Below, piece by piece: positions 16,687 through 25,578 of a stretch of DNA of 64,000 bases. The stretch lies in assembly GCA_027490195.1 (NCBI GenBank), contig JAIXYN010000022.1:1-64000 (forward strand). The letters are read 5' to 3'. The notes under the pieces are model-generated. The model did no database searches, was not told the origin of the DNA, and saw only the letters and a program-made list of their open reading frames with translations. The first letter of the stretch is position 1; every line of letters starts with the position of its first letter. Origin of the DNA: Verrucomicrobiaceae bacterium (GTDB taxonomy: Bacteria; Verrucomicrobiota; Verrucomicrobiia; Verrucomicrobiales; Verrucomicrobiaceae). The position numbers and the translations under genes were made by a program.

Positions 16687-19600
16687 ATGACGTCCCGCCA
16701 TCTGATCCTTGTCGCAATGCTCGCTACCGCCTCAGGCGCTATCGCGGCCACTCCTGTCTTTGAAAGCCCGAAGCTCACCACCGCAAGCCCATCCCGTCTG
16801 GTCAAGGTGGATGCCTCCCTCAAAGGCGCGAAGCAACTCTTCCTCGTCGTCTCGGATGAAGACGGCGTCAGTTGTGACTGGGCAGACTGGCTGGAGCCGA
16901 AGCTAGTCATGGCGGACGGTTCCACCAAGGACCTGACAAAGCTGCCATGGAAAGCCGCCAGCCAAGGCTCCGGCAGCACACACGTGGGCAAATCTGCCAT
17001 GGGCGGTGCGCTGCTCGTGAAAGGCCAAAAATTTGAAAGCGGCATCGGCACGCATGCGCGCTCGGTGATTGTTTATGATCTGCCGAAGGACGTGGTGGGC
17101 TTCACCGCCCAGGCCGCCATTGATGACGGTGGCATGGAGCGCGGCGGCAAGGCCAGCAATGCCTCCGTTAAATTTCAGGTCTATACCGAAACACCGCCCA
17201 ATGCCCCCAAGCCCGCGCCACCCATCGTGGACGACGGCAAGACCACCGTGCCTGCGGACATGTTCAACGTTCCCGAAGGCCTTGAAGTCACCGTATGGGC
17301 CACCTCGCCCGCCTTCTTCAATCCCACCAACATCGACTTCGATGCGCAGGGTCGCCTCTGGGTGGCTGAAGGCGTGAACTACCGCAGCAAAGGCAGCCGC
17401 AGGCCGGAGGGAGATCGCATCGTGGTGCTCGAAGACACCACCGGCTCTGGCCGTGCGGACAAGAGCACCGTCTTCGTGCAGGAGACCGCGCTGGCAGCAC
17501 CGCTCGGTGTCGCGGTGCTGGGCAATAAAATCGTCGTCTCACAGCCACCCGAGATGCTCGTTTACACCGATGTGAATGGCGATGGCAAATTCGACCCCGC
17601 CGTGGACAAGCGCGACGTGCTGCTCACCGGCTTCGGCGGTCGGCAGCATGACCACAGCCTGCACAGCGTCACCGCCGGACCCGACGGCCTGTGGTATTGG
17701 AATCAGGGCAACACGGGCGCGAAGTTCACCGATAACTCCGGCAAGACCTTCCGCATGGGCAGCCCTTACATGATGCAGGACATCGCCGGGCAGAAGAGCG
17801 ACGATGGCCATGTGTGGATCGGCGGCTTCAGCGCACGCATGAACCCGGATGGCAGCAACGTCACCATCATCGGCCACAATTACCGCAACAGCTACGAGCA
17901 GACCCTTACCTCCCTGGGCGATCTCTTCCAAAGCGACAACGACGACCCGCCTGCCTGCCGCGTTTCTCCCGTGATGGAAGGTGGCAATGCCGGCTTTGCC
18001 TCCGCCGATGGCCTGCGCTCTTGGGGTGCGGACAAACGCCCCGGCCAGGACACCCCCACCGCCGAGTGGCGGCAGGAAGATCCCGGCACCATGCCTGCTG
18101 GCGATGTCTATGGCGGCGGCTCTCCCACCGGCGTGGCCTTCTATGAAAACGGCGCGCTCGACAAGAAATGGAACGGCCTTCTCCTCGCCTGCGAAGCGGG
18201 CAAGAACGTCGTCTTTGGCTATCTGCCCAAGCTCGATGGCGCAGGCTGGAAGATGGAGCGCTTTGATTTCCTCACCTCCAACAAGGAGAAGGAATTCGCC
18301 GGTTCGGACTTCCTCGGCGGCAAGCCCTCTGGCGAACTCAAGACTCGCTTTCGCCCCAGCGATGTGACCGTCGGCCCGGATGGCGCGATCTACGTGGCCG
18401 ACTGGTTCGATGCCCGCGTGGGTGGCCACGGCACGCTGGATGACCGCTACACCGGCACCATTTACCGCATCGCGCCAAAGGGCTTTGTTTCCAAGGTGCC
18501 TGCGATGAAGCTTGATACGACAGAAGGCCAGATCGAGGCGCTGAAGAGCCCCGCGCCGAATGTGCGCTACAACGGCTTCACTGCGCTGAAAGCCCAGGGC
18601 GCGAAAGGCGCGGCTGCCGTCGCCGCCTTGCTCACGGACGACAACGCCTTCATCGCCGCACGCGCCGCATGGCTGCTCGCACAGATGGGTGAAGATGGCG
18701 TCGCAAAGGTGAAGCCATGGCTCGATTCCAAGTCCGAAGATCAGCGCCTCGTCGCCTACCGTGCCCTGCGACGTGCCGGTGTTGAGGTGCTGCCCATGGC
18801 CACCAAGATGGTCACGGATTCATCTGCTGCTGTGCGCCGCGAAGTCGCACTAACGCTGCGTGAAGTCCCCGCTGCCCAGAGCCTCCCACTGCTGGTAAAA
18901 CTTGCCGCGCAGTTTGATGGAAAAGATCGCGCTAACCTCGAAGCGCTGGGTCTCGGCAGCGAAGGCAAGGAGGCTGAACTCTATGCCGCAGTGCTCAAAG
19001 ACAAGCCCGCCGCGTGGACTGAAGCCCAAGCCTGGATCGCCTGGCGCATGCACCCCGCCGCTGCGGTGGAAGCCTTCAAGACCCGCGCTCTTGATGGCGC
19101 GCTGACCGAAGAACAGCGCAAGCTCATGCTCACCGCACTCGCCTTTGTGAAAAGCCGCGAGGCCGCAGGCGCGATGATCGAGCTCGCCAACGCCAAGGAC
19201 TTCCCCATGAAGGATCTGGCCAAATGGTGGCTGCTCAATCGCAAAGGCAACGACTGGAAAGCCTACGATGTGGAAGGCGGCTTGAAGGCCCTGGGCCTGT
19301 ATGATCCTGCCAAGGTGAAGCTCGTCGCGGTCGAGATGCCGCCTGAAGTCAAAGACGCGCCCAAGCTGCCCACTGGCGCAGATATCGCCAAACTCCCCGG
19401 CGATGCCAAGAGCGGCCAGGCCGCTATCGCCGTCTGCTTCACCTGCCACAAGGTCGGCAACATGGGCGTGGAATACGGCCCTGATCTCAGCACCTTCGGG
19501 AAACAACAGCCGAGCGAAGTCATCGCCAACGCCATTGCGCATCCCTCCGCCGACATCTCGCACGGTTACGAAGGCAGCGAGATCAAAACCAAGGACGGCC

Positions 19601-19797
19601 TCACCATCAGCGGCATGATCCTCTCCAGCGGCGATCCCGTCATGATCAAGTGCATGGGCGGCCTCGTGCAGACTGTGCCGAAAGAGCGCATCGCCAGCGT
19701 GAAGAAGATGGAGCGCTCGCTGATGTATCAGCCCCAGCAGCTCGGCCTTACGCCACAGTCCATCAGCGACATCGTGGCGTATTTGAAGAGCCTCTGA
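16687..19797 (+). CDS. PVC-type membrane-bound dehydrogenase with HEAT repeats and C-terminal heme-binding domain
   Basis: This 1036-aa exported protein is typical of Planctomycetes and Verrucomicrobia, where many paralogs occur. Order of parts: signal peptide (1-18), NPCBM-like carbohydrate-binding module (about 20-165, with KFESGIGTHARSVIVYDLP), a sugar/alcohol-dehydrogenase-type beta-propeller (about 180-600, with NIDFDAQGRLWVAEGVNY and DVTVGPDGAIYVADWFD), HEAT-like helical repeats (about 610-820), and a single-heme cytochrome domain with CFTCH at 917-921 and YGPDLSTFGKQ. It should couple oxidation of a sugar-like substrate to electron transfer through the heme. The true substrate is unknown. 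Confidence 0.9.
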   Translation: MTSRHLILVAMLATASGAIAATPVFESPKLTTASPSRLVKVDASLKGAKQLFLVVSDEDGVSCDWADWLEPKLVMADGSTKDLTKLPWKAASQGSGSTHVGKSAMGGALLVKGQKFESGIGTHARSVIVYDLPKDVVGFTAQAAIDDGGMERGGKASNASVKFQVYTETPPNAPKPAPPIVDDGKTTVPADMFNVPEGLEVTVWATSPAFFNPTNIDFDAQGRLWVAEGVNYRSKGSRRPEGDRIVVLEDTTGSGRADKSTVFVQETALAAPLGVAVLGNKIVVSQPPEMLVYTDVNGDGKFDPAVDKRDVLLTGFGGRQHDHSLHSVTAGPDGLWYWNQGNTGAKFTDNSGKTFRMGSPYMMQDIAGQKSDDGHVWIGGFSARMNPDGSNVTIIGHNYRNSYEQTLTSLGDLFQSDNDDPPACRVSPVMEGGNAGFASADGLRSWGADKRPGQDTPTAEWRQEDPGTMPAGDVYGGGSPTGVAFYENGALDKKWNGLLLACEAGKNVVFGYLPKLDGAGWKMERFDFLTSNKEKEFAGSDFLGGKPSGELKTRFRPSDVTVGPDGAIYVADWFDARVGGHGTLDDRYTGTIYRIAPKGFVSKVPAMKLDTTEGQIEALKSPAPNVRYNGFTALKAQGAKGAAAVAALLTDDNAFIAARAAWLLAQMGEDGVAKVKPWLDSKSEDQRLVAYRALRRAGVEVLPMATKMVTDSSAAVRREVALTLREVPAAQSLPLLVKLAAQFDGKDRANLEALGLGSEGKEAELYAAVLKDKPAAWTEAQAWIAWRMHPAAAVEAFKTRALDGALTEEQRKLMLTALAFVKSREAAGAMIELANAKDFPMKDLAKWWLLNRKGNDWKAYDVEGGLKALGLYDPAKVKLVAVEMPPEVKDAPKLPTGADIAKLPGDAKSGQAAIAVCFTCHKVGNMGVEYGPDLSTFGKQQPSEVIANAIAHPSADISHGYEGSEIKTKDGLTISGMILSSGDPVMIKCMGGLVQTVPKERIASVKKMERSLMYQPQQLGLTPQSISDIVAYLKSL

Positions 19798-19804
19798 TCT
19801 GGGA

Positions 19805-19878
19805 AAGTACTCGTGAGCTTTAGCTCACTCTGGAAAGCTCCGAGCTTTTCCAGAACGAACTCAAGTTCGTGAGTACTT
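19805..19878 (+). repeat. R2 palindromic element, complete copy
   Basis: The termini AAGTACTC and GAGTACTT are perfect inverted repeats. Inside are the GAGCTTTAGCTC hairpin and a TCTGGAAAGCTC / GAGCTTTTCCAGA stem. It lies in the 129-base spacer between two forward-strand genes. Confidence 0.8.
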
Positions 19879-19926
19879 TGCTTCGCCCCCTGCAACATCC
19901 CCCCATGGTTGCCAGTATGTCTCTGC

Positions 19927-21402
19927 ATGCTCCGCACTCTCCTGCCCTTCATTGCCCTCTGCACTGGCATCGCGTCCGCTGAAGTCACAAACATCGGCTC
20001 TCGCCGTGAACTCTTCGTGGACAAGCTCCTCATCGACCAGATGAAAGGCACCACGCTGCGTCTGCACCATCCCGAAGAGGCCGGCATCGCGGTCGAGTTT
20101 GACCAGCCGTGGGAAGGCCGCTTCAGCGCCTACATCACCGTCATTCACAATGACGAGTCGAACAAATACCAGATGTACTACCGGGGTAATGCGGGCTTTA
20201 AAGACGGCACCAGCGGCGAGGTGACCTGCTACGCGGAATCTGCCGATGGCAAAACCTGGGTGAAGCCCAAGCTCGGCCTGCATGAGATCAATGGCAGCAA
20301 GGACAACAATATCATGCTGGCCAATCTGGCTCCCTACACGCACAACTTCGCGCCCTTCATTGACCGCCGTCCCGGTGTACCTAAAGAGCAGCGCTACAAG
20401 GCCCTAGCAGGACTCGGTGGCAAGTACGGTGGACTCAGTGCCTTCGTCTCGGCGGATGGTCTGCACTGGCAGAAAATGCAGGAGGCGGCGGTCATCACCA
20501 AAGGCGCGTTTGATTCTCAGAACGTGTCGTTCTGGTCCGAGGCGGAGCAGTGCTACGTGGCCTACTTCCGCGTCTTCACCGCTGGCGTGATCGATGAGAG
20601 GACCTGGAAACCCAAGGGCGTGCGCTGGGTCAGCCGCGCCACGAGCAAAGATTATATCACCTGGACCGACGCCGTGCAGATGACCTGCGACCAGCCGCTG
20701 GCGGATCACATTTACATCAGCCAGACGAATCCGTATTTCAATGCACCGCACCTTTACATCTCCACCGCCGCGCGCTTCATGCCCGGCAAGGCCGTGCTCG
20801 ATGATCAGGCCAAAAAAGCCATCGCCGAGGACACGAAAGCCTATCCTGCTCTGATCCAAGACTGCTCCGAAGCCGTGCTGATGACCAGCCGCGCCGGCAC
20901 CACCGCCTATAATCGCAGCTTCATGGAAGGTTTTGTGCGCCCCGGACAGGACTTCCGCAACTGGACCAGCCGCAGCAATTACCCCGCCTGCGGCGTGGTG
21001 CAGACCGGGAAGTCGGAGATGTCACTCTACGTGGAGCGCCACTACGGGCAAAGCACCGCGCTGCTGCAACGCCTCACTTTGCGCATCGATGGCTTCGCCT
21101 CGCTGCACGCTGACTACGCAGGCGGTGAGATGACCACCAAGCCCTTCACTTTCACCGGCAAGGCGCTGCACTTGAATCTCTCCACCGGTGCCGCTGGCTC
21201 CGTAGCCGTGGAACTCCAGGATGCCGAGGGCAAGCCCCTGCCTGGCTTCACTTTGGCCGACTGCAAGGCGATCTCTTCTGACGACACCGACCGCGTCATC
21301 TCCTGGAAGACCAGCAGCGATGTCTCTGCGCTAGCCGGAAAGCCCGTGCGTCTGCGTTGGGTGCTCAAGGATGCCGACGTGTTTTCGTTCCGCTTTGAGT
21401 GA
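19927..21402 (+). CDS. Secreted glycosidase-like five-bladed-propeller protein
   Basis: The 491-aa exported protein (signal MLRTLLPFIALCTGIASA) begins with GSRRELFVDKLLIDQMKGTT, the opening of a family common in Planctomycetes and Verrucomicrobia and often annotated as glycosyl hydrolase-like (GH32/GH43 propeller fold). Propeller features include NKYQMYYRGNAG, SADGLHWQKM, SQNVSFWSEAEQCYVAYFR and SRATSKDYITWT. The C-terminal third resembles a beta-sandwich (KALHLNLSTGAAGSVAVELQ). No catalytic triad can be assigned with confidence, so activity is inferred. The ATG at 19927 was chosen because it gives a clean signal peptide. Confidence 0.75.
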   Translation: MLRTLLPFIALCTGIASAEVTNIGSRRELFVDKLLIDQMKGTTLRLHHPEEAGIAVEFDQPWEGRFSAYITVIHNDESNKYQMYYRGNAGFKDGTSGEVTCYAESADGKTWVKPKLGLHEINGSKDNNIMLANLAPYTHNFAPFIDRRPGVPKEQRYKALAGLGGKYGGLSAFVSADGLHWQKMQEAAVITKGAFDSQNVSFWSEAEQCYVAYFRVFTAGVIDERTWKPKGVRWVSRATSKDYITWTDAVQMTCDQPLADHIYISQTNPYFNAPHLYISTAARFMPGKAVLDDQAKKAIAEDTKAYPALIQDCSEAVLMTSRAGTTAYNRSFMEGFVRPGQDFRNWTSRSNYPACGVVQTGKSEMSLYVERHYGQSTALLQRLTLRIDGFASLHADYAGGEMTTKPFTFTGKALHLNLSTGAAGSVAVELQDAEGKPLPGFTLADCKAISSDDTDRVISWKTSSDVSALAGKPVRLRWVLKDADVFSFRFE

Positions 21403-21413
21403 TGGTCTGAGAA

Positions 21414-21493
21414 AAGTAGTCCCGAGCTTTAGCTCGTTCTGGGAAGCCCCGCTGCCCCCAGAATCCAGACAGAGCTAAAGCTCAGGAGCACTT
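21414..21493 (+). repeat. R2 palindromic element, complete diverged copy
   Basis: The element runs from AAGTAGTC to GAGCACTT, with inner GAGCTTTAGCTCG and AGAGCTAAAGCTC arms and a TCTGG/CCAGA stem. It is the fourth spacer in a row carrying an R2 copy. Confidence 0.75.
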
Positions 21494-21627
21494 GGCACCG
21501 AGCATAGGCGACAGCCCCCCGGAACGCCCCCCTTTCGTACGTACTTTGCCGCCACCCGCATGAATCACTGGCGTTGAGCAGGAAACAAGGAACCATCGGG
21601 CACATGGGGACGTATCCCACCTGACCC

Positions 21628-22251
21628 ATGGAAATCTCGTCAAAAACATTCTCGGCCAAAGGCTTCGTGCTTCCCCACAGCCTGCCCATGATTTTACTGG
21701 ACGACTGCTACCACTTCCCCGCTTGCCATCTGCCGCTGTTCATCTTTGAAGAACGCTACCGCAGCATGCTGAATCACGCGCTGGAGACCGACCGCATGTT
21801 CTGTGTCGGCGTCTCAGACGGCGGGAATGATGTGCTGCCTGTGACCACCGCAGGATTGATCCGCGCCTCGGTCAAAAACCCCGATGGAACCTCGCAGGTC
21901 ATGCTCTACGGCGTCTGCCGCGTGCGCATCACCGGCTGGGATCAGGTGAAGCCCTTCCGCATCGCCCGCGTGGAGCCCGTGCTCACCCAGCACGCGCCCA
22001 CCCAAACCCTGCGCCTGCTGAAATCACGTGCCCTGGATCTCCTGCCACCGCCCACGGATGACAGCTGCGATAGCATGTGCCAGATGCGGCAGGAACTGGA
22101 GCAGATGGACGAAGCCGAAGCTGTTTGCGACATCATCGCCTTCCACTTCGTGCGCAAAAAAGCCGCCCTCCGTGCCCTCCTCGAAGAATGCTGCCCCCAG
22201 CGCCGCTACGAAAGGCTCATCAGCGAACTGCAAAAAGCGCAGGACTCTTAG
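21628..22251 (+). CDS. Stand-alone Lon substrate-binding (LON/PUA-like) domain protein
   Basis: The 207-aa product matches the N-terminal domain of Lon protease without the ATPase or peptidase. It shows MILLDDCYHFPACHLPLFIFEERYRSM, the ALETDRMFCVGV strand, and GVCRVRITGW near residue 110. The rest is helical (EMDEAEAVCDIIAFHFVRKK). Such proteins are of unknown role, perhaps binding misfolded or specific substrates. The start ATG at 21628 is preceded by an R2 repeat and a spacer of about 130 bases. Confidence 0.85.
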   Translation: MEISSKTFSAKGFVLPHSLPMILLDDCYHFPACHLPLFIFEERYRSMLNHALETDRMFCVGVSDGGNDVLPVTTAGLIRASVKNPDGTSQVMLYGVCRVRITGWDQVKPFRIARVEPVLTQHAPTQTLRLLKSRALDLLPPPTDDSCDSMCQMRQELEQMDEAEAVCDIIAFHFVRKKAALRALLEECCPQRRYERLISELQKAQDS

Positions 22252-22383
22252 AACCTGATTCATGGGAGCCGATCAGCACCGCTGCGCTGGCGCAGTTCTT
22301 GGCTAGGCGGGGATCCCTAGAGTATTAGCATGCTATGAGGCTTTGTCGCAAAGCGATGCTTGTCCACATCTCGTCGCTAAACT

Positions 22384-22413
22384 CGGAGCCGATACAATAT
22401 CAGCGCTCCCAGC
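22384..22413 (-). repeat. R1 palindromic element, right-arm fragment
   Basis: The sequence GGAGCCGATACAATATCAGC followed by GCTCCCAGC is one R1 arm with two mismatches. A weak second arm (GGGAGCCGATCAGC) occurs about 120 bases upstream near 22264. It sits in the convergent spacer between the Lon-domain gene and the PotD-like gene. Confidence 0.6.
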
Positions 22414-22419
22414 ACGGAA

Positions 22420-23445
22420 TTACCTCGCCGCTTTCACCTGATCCCACACCTTGGTGTACTTCACGAGGTCGGGACCGAGGTCTTCAATGACTTCGCACTT
22501 GGCCTGCAGTTCGGCGGGGATGGTGACGGCGGGGTTCTTGAGGAAGTCGGGGCTGACTTTCGCTAACGCGGGTTTGTTGGGGCAGTAGTAGCCCATCCAT
22601 TCCATGTTTTCGGCGGCGATGGCGGGATCGAGGACGAAGTTGATGAAGGCGTGGGCGAGGGCGGGCTGCTTCGCGGTTTTGGGAATGACCATGGCATCGC
22701 AGCCGAGGGTGACGCCTTCACGCGGGATGAGGATCTCGACCTTGGGGTTTTCCATCTGCACTTGAAACAGATCGCCGCTGTAGCCATGGACAAGGAGGAA
22801 CTCGGCGGAGTCGATGCCGGACTTGTAGCCTTCGTTGTCAAAGCGGGCGATGTTCTTTTTCCAGCGGATGAGGACGTCGCGTGCGGCGGTTAGCTGGGCT
22901 TCATCACGCGTGTTGATGCTGTGGCCGAGAGACTTCAGGGCGGCGCCGATGCTTTCGCGCATGTCATCGAGCAGGGTCATGCGTCCGGCTAGGGCGGCGC
23001 GGTCAAAGAGTGCCCAGGTGGCGTCTGCGGGCTGGGCTTTCATCTTGTCTTTACGCACGGCAATGCACGCATAGGCCAGGGTGTAGGGCACGCTGTGTGC
23101 CATGGCTTGATCCTTCACCTTGGACAGCACGGCGGTGTCGATGTTCGGCAGGTTGGGGATGAGCTTGTGATCCAGATCCGCCAGCATGCCCTGCGAGTGC
23201 ATCACCTGGATCATGTAGGCGGTGGGAAATACCAGATCATAGCCGGTGGCTCCGGCCTTGAACTTGGCAAACATGCTTTCGTTCGAGTCAAAGGTGTCGA
23301 TGACGACCTTGCAGCCATGCTGATTCTCAAACTTCAGCACCACCTCCGGGCTGATGTAGTCTGCCCAGGTGTATAGGTGCAGCGTCTCGGCCTGCACTCG
23401 GAGCGCGACGCAAACCAGAGCGAGGAGCAACGCGATGCGCTTCAT
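22420..23445 (-). CDS. Spermidine/putrescine-binding periplasmic protein (PotD/PotF-like)
   Basis: The 341-aa product has a signal peptide (MKRIALLLALVCVALRVQA) and then ETLHLYTWADYISPEVVLKFENQHGCKV, the standard opening of PotD/PotF. Other family stretches are YDLVFPTAYMIQVMHSQGML, DNEGYKSGIDSAEFLLVHGYSGDLFQ and IPREGVTLGCDAMVIPKTAKQP. It binds polyamines for an ABC importer, but no PotABC genes lie nearby. It follows the DUF6580-like membrane gene by 13 bases, which suggests co-transcription. Two spermidine synthase-like genes occur elsewhere in the window. Confidence 0.88.
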   Translation of the reverse strand: MKRIALLLALVCVALRVQAETLHLYTWADYISPEVVLKFENQHGCKVVIDTFDSNESMFAKFKAGATGYDLVFPTAYMIQVMHSQGMLADLDHKLIPNLPNIDTAVLSKVKDQAMAHSVPYTLAYACIAVRKDKMKAQPADATWALFDRAALAGRMTLLDDMRESIGAALKSLGHSINTRDEAQLTAARDVLIRWKKNIARFDNEGYKSGIDSAEFLLVHGYSGDLFQVQMENPKVEILIPREGVTLGCDAMVIPKTAKQPALAHAFINFVLDPAIAAENMEWMGYYCPNKPALAKVSPDFLKNPAVTIPAELQAKCEVIEDLGPDLVKYTKVWDQVKAAR

Positions 23446-23458
23446 GGCCGTGAGAGGC

Positions 23459-24076
23459 TCAGGCGGCCAGAGGCTGGCGCAGCGGGATGCGCTGCTGCTG
23501 GCGGAAGGCGGCTTCGGTATTGAAAGCAGCGAGAAGCAGGAGGCTGAAGCCGAGATCGCTCACGAGGGAATTGCGCAGGAAGAACCAGGTAGGCAGATGC
23601 CCGGGCTCACCCGTCGTCACGGCCTGCAGCCAGCCCGCGAGATCGCGGGAATAGGCGGAGCCGGGATTGCTGAGCCATGAAACGGTGTTGGTGAAGAAGT
23701 AGAAGACCAGCGAGCAGCCGACCAGCCCCAACAAGCTGCCGAGCATGCCCATCTGCCCACGCTTGCGGCTGGCCAGCAGCGCGGCGACGGCAAAGCAGGG
23801 ATACACTGCCAGGGCCTCCCATTGCAGCAACGAGTGCAGCCCGGTAGCTGCGGCGTCGATACCCACGAGCAGCATCGGGATCAGGATAAAGGGCACCCGT
23901 TTGGAAAAGACCAGCGTGCCGGTGAAGGCCAGCGCCATCCATGGAGAGAAGTTTTCGAGTAATTCAAAGGTGACGTAGCCTTTCAGCTTGGCCCAGCGAA
24001 ACGCAGCAGCGGCGACGATCAAGGCAAGCGGCAGCAGGAAGGCACGGGAGGCGGGGCGGGAGTCAGTGGAGGGCAT
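23459..24076 (-). CDS. Multi-pass membrane protein, DUF6580-like
   Basis: The 205-aa product has about five or six membrane helices (for example FLLPLALIVAAAAFRW, FSPWMALAFTGTLVF, FILIPMLLVGIDAAATG, LLGLVGCSLVFYFFTNTVSWL and LGFSLLLLAAFNTEAAF). This layout, with the helix ending FTNTVSWL, resembles the DUF6580 family of putative transport (ECF S-component-like) proteins. Substrate is unknown. It sits between a glutaredoxin and a PotD-like gene on the same strand. Confidence 0.7.
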   Translation of the reverse strand: MPSTDSRPASRAFLLPLALIVAAAAFRWAKLKGYVTFELLENFSPWMALAFTGTLVFSKRVPFILIPMLLVGIDAAATGLHSLLQWEALAVYPCFAVAALLASRKRGQMGMLGSLLGLVGCSLVFYFFTNTVSWLSNPGSAYSRDLAGWLQAVTTGEPGHLPTWFFLRNSLVSDLGFSLLLLAAFNTEAAFRQQQRIPLRQPLAA

Positions 24077-24118
24077 GGGGGAAAGTGGGATGTAACAAGG
24101 ATCAAACGCCGAAACAAG

Positions 24119-24364
24119 CTACACCGCTCCCTTTTTCTTCAAAAAGGGCACCAGTTCATCCACGCCGAAGTCGGCCAGCACTTCGCCATCCCAGTCCATG
24201 GTGGGGGCTTTGCTTTGGCCGCTGAGTTCGATCATGGCCTGCATGGCCTCGCGATTGCCGGAAACGACGACGGCTTCATAGTCAATGCGCTTGGCATCAA
24301 GGTATTCCGTGACTTCTTCGCACCAAGGGCAGCCAGTTTTGAGATAAACGACAGGTTTGATCAT
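24119..24364 (-). CDS. Glutaredoxin family protein
   Basis: The 81-aa product (start ATG at 24364) has the thioredoxin fold with the dithiol motif CPWC at 12-15 in KTGCPWCEEVTEYL, the cis-Pro region SKAPTMDWDGEVL, and the ending LVPFLKKKGAV. It should reduce protein disulfides or glutathione-mixed disulfides in the cytoplasm. It is the first gene of a possible three-gene reverse-strand operon. Confidence 0.85.
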   Translation of the reverse strand: MIKPVVYLKTGCPWCEEVTEYLDAKRIDYEAVVVSGNREAMQAMIELSGQSKAPTMDWDGEVLADFGVDELVPFLKKKGAV

Positions 24365-24813
24365 CGGGCCATCATGCCGTGAAAGGCCGCCAAGGGCAAG
24401 CAATGCGTACGTGATTCTCGGTTGACCACCCCCGTCGCCCGATTACTGTCCGCCCGCTGTTTTCAGAGCCTTCATTCAGTGCTCCGAAGCCCGTCCCTTT
24501 GAACGTCAACTCCCCATGCGCCATCTTCGACCCCCGACAGCGCAGCAGGAACCGTTCCAGCGGATGGAACGCCCGAAAGGAATCTCCAGCGTGCTGCAAG
24601 TGTGCGCGGAAATGACTTTAAGGCAGGCAGGGCCAGTGCGGCCCAGCTTTGAAAACCGCAGCAGCCCGTGGTGGTGCTGTGGCAGGCCGCGTGTGCGGTC
24701 CGCCGCGTGCCGCGGACCCGTGGAAGAGGCAAGCCGCCCGTTCCCGCCCGCCGCCCTCTCCAGCACCCCGGCCCTGCCAGTACACGCAACCCACCCCTAC
24801 CTAAACTCAACTC
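24365..24813. other. Gene-free spacer between divergent genes
   Basis: This 449-base GC-rich spacer separates the glutaredoxin gene (reverse) from the RRM protein gene (forward). Open frames here on both strands have no recognisable protein features. It probably contains both promoters and a long leader for the RRM gene. No specific promoter motif can be assigned. Confidence 0.4.
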
Positions 24814-25449
24814 ATGTCCGACTATCCCAATCGCAATGGCGGAGGCAACTCCTCCGGCAATGGCAACCGCCGCAATCGCAATCGCAACCGTCCACGTGGA
24901 CCCCGTCCTGAAGGTCCCCGCCCCACCCGTGAAGGTGGCCGCGAAACCCGCAACGCAGCCCCTTCTGGTTTTCAGAAGTTTCTGAGCATCATCAGCTTTG
25001 GCCTGCTCGGCCAGTCAAAGCCGAAAAGCCGCCCACAGGCGGATCGCGGCCCAAGCGCCGGCCCACGCTCCACGAACGACAACCCACGCCCGCAGCGCGA
25101 GCCCCGCGTGCGCCGTGAAGCTCCTCCTTCGGTGAACCCTTCGGACATCACCACGGACCGCCTCTACGTCGGCAACCTTTCTTATGACGCGACCGAGAGC
25201 GATCTCTTCGAACTCTTCAACGGTGTCGGCGCTGTGAAGAATGCCGAAGTCGTCGTCAACAGCCGCACCCAGCGCTCCAAGGGCTTCGCCTTTGTGACCA
25301 TGGGCAGCGTGGAAGAAGCACGCCGCGCCGTGCAGGAACTCAGCAGCAAGGATTTCATGGGCCGCCCGCTGCAGCTCAGCGGTGCCAAGCCGAACACCCG
25401 GGGTGAAGACTCCGACGCTCATTCTCAGCAAGAAGCGCACGCTGCCTGA
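24814..25449 (+). CDS. RNA-binding protein with one RRM domain
   Basis: The 211-aa product has an Arg/Asn/Gly-rich disordered N-terminus (about residues 1-108, with RNRNRNRPRGPRPEGPRP) and one RRM from about 112 to 190. The RNP2 motif is LYVGNL and RNP1 is KGFAFVTM. The fold is complete, ending in the strand RPLQLSGAKP. Bacterial RRM proteins bind single-stranded RNA and are often cold- or stress-linked. The basic tail probably adds non-specific RNA affinity. A strong terminator follows at 25476, so it is a single-gene unit. Confidence 0.92.
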   Translation: MSDYPNRNGGGNSSGNGNRRNRNRNRPRGPRPEGPRPTREGGRETRNAAPSGFQKFLSIISFGLLGQSKPKSRPQADRGPSAGPRSTNDNPRPQREPRVRREAPPSVNPSDITTDRLYVGNLSYDATESDLFELFNGVGAVKNAEVVVNSRTQRSKGFAFVTMGSVEEARRAVQELSSKDFMGRPLQLSGAKPNTRGEDSDAHSQQEAHAA

Positions 25450-25475
25450 TAGGCAGCATCCTTTGGTTTCATTGC

Positions 25476-25513
25476 GCCCGCAGGTTCTCGAACGGAGCCT
25501 GCGGGCTTTTTTT
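25476..25513 (+). terminator. Rho-independent terminator of the RRM gene
   Basis: A GC stem GCCCGCAGG / CCTGCGGGC closes a 13-base loop and is followed by seven T residues. It starts 27 bases after the stop codon. Confidence 0.92.
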
Positions 25514-25578
25514 GCACAAACTCGACAACACGCTGAACAAAAGCGCCTCGATTGCCCTCCAAGTTCATACAACCCATC

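Noticed and set aside
24440-24810. Small genes on either strand in the spacer before the RRM gene
   Set aside because: The frames have Arg/Pro-rich composition typical of GC-rich non-coding DNA and no motif.
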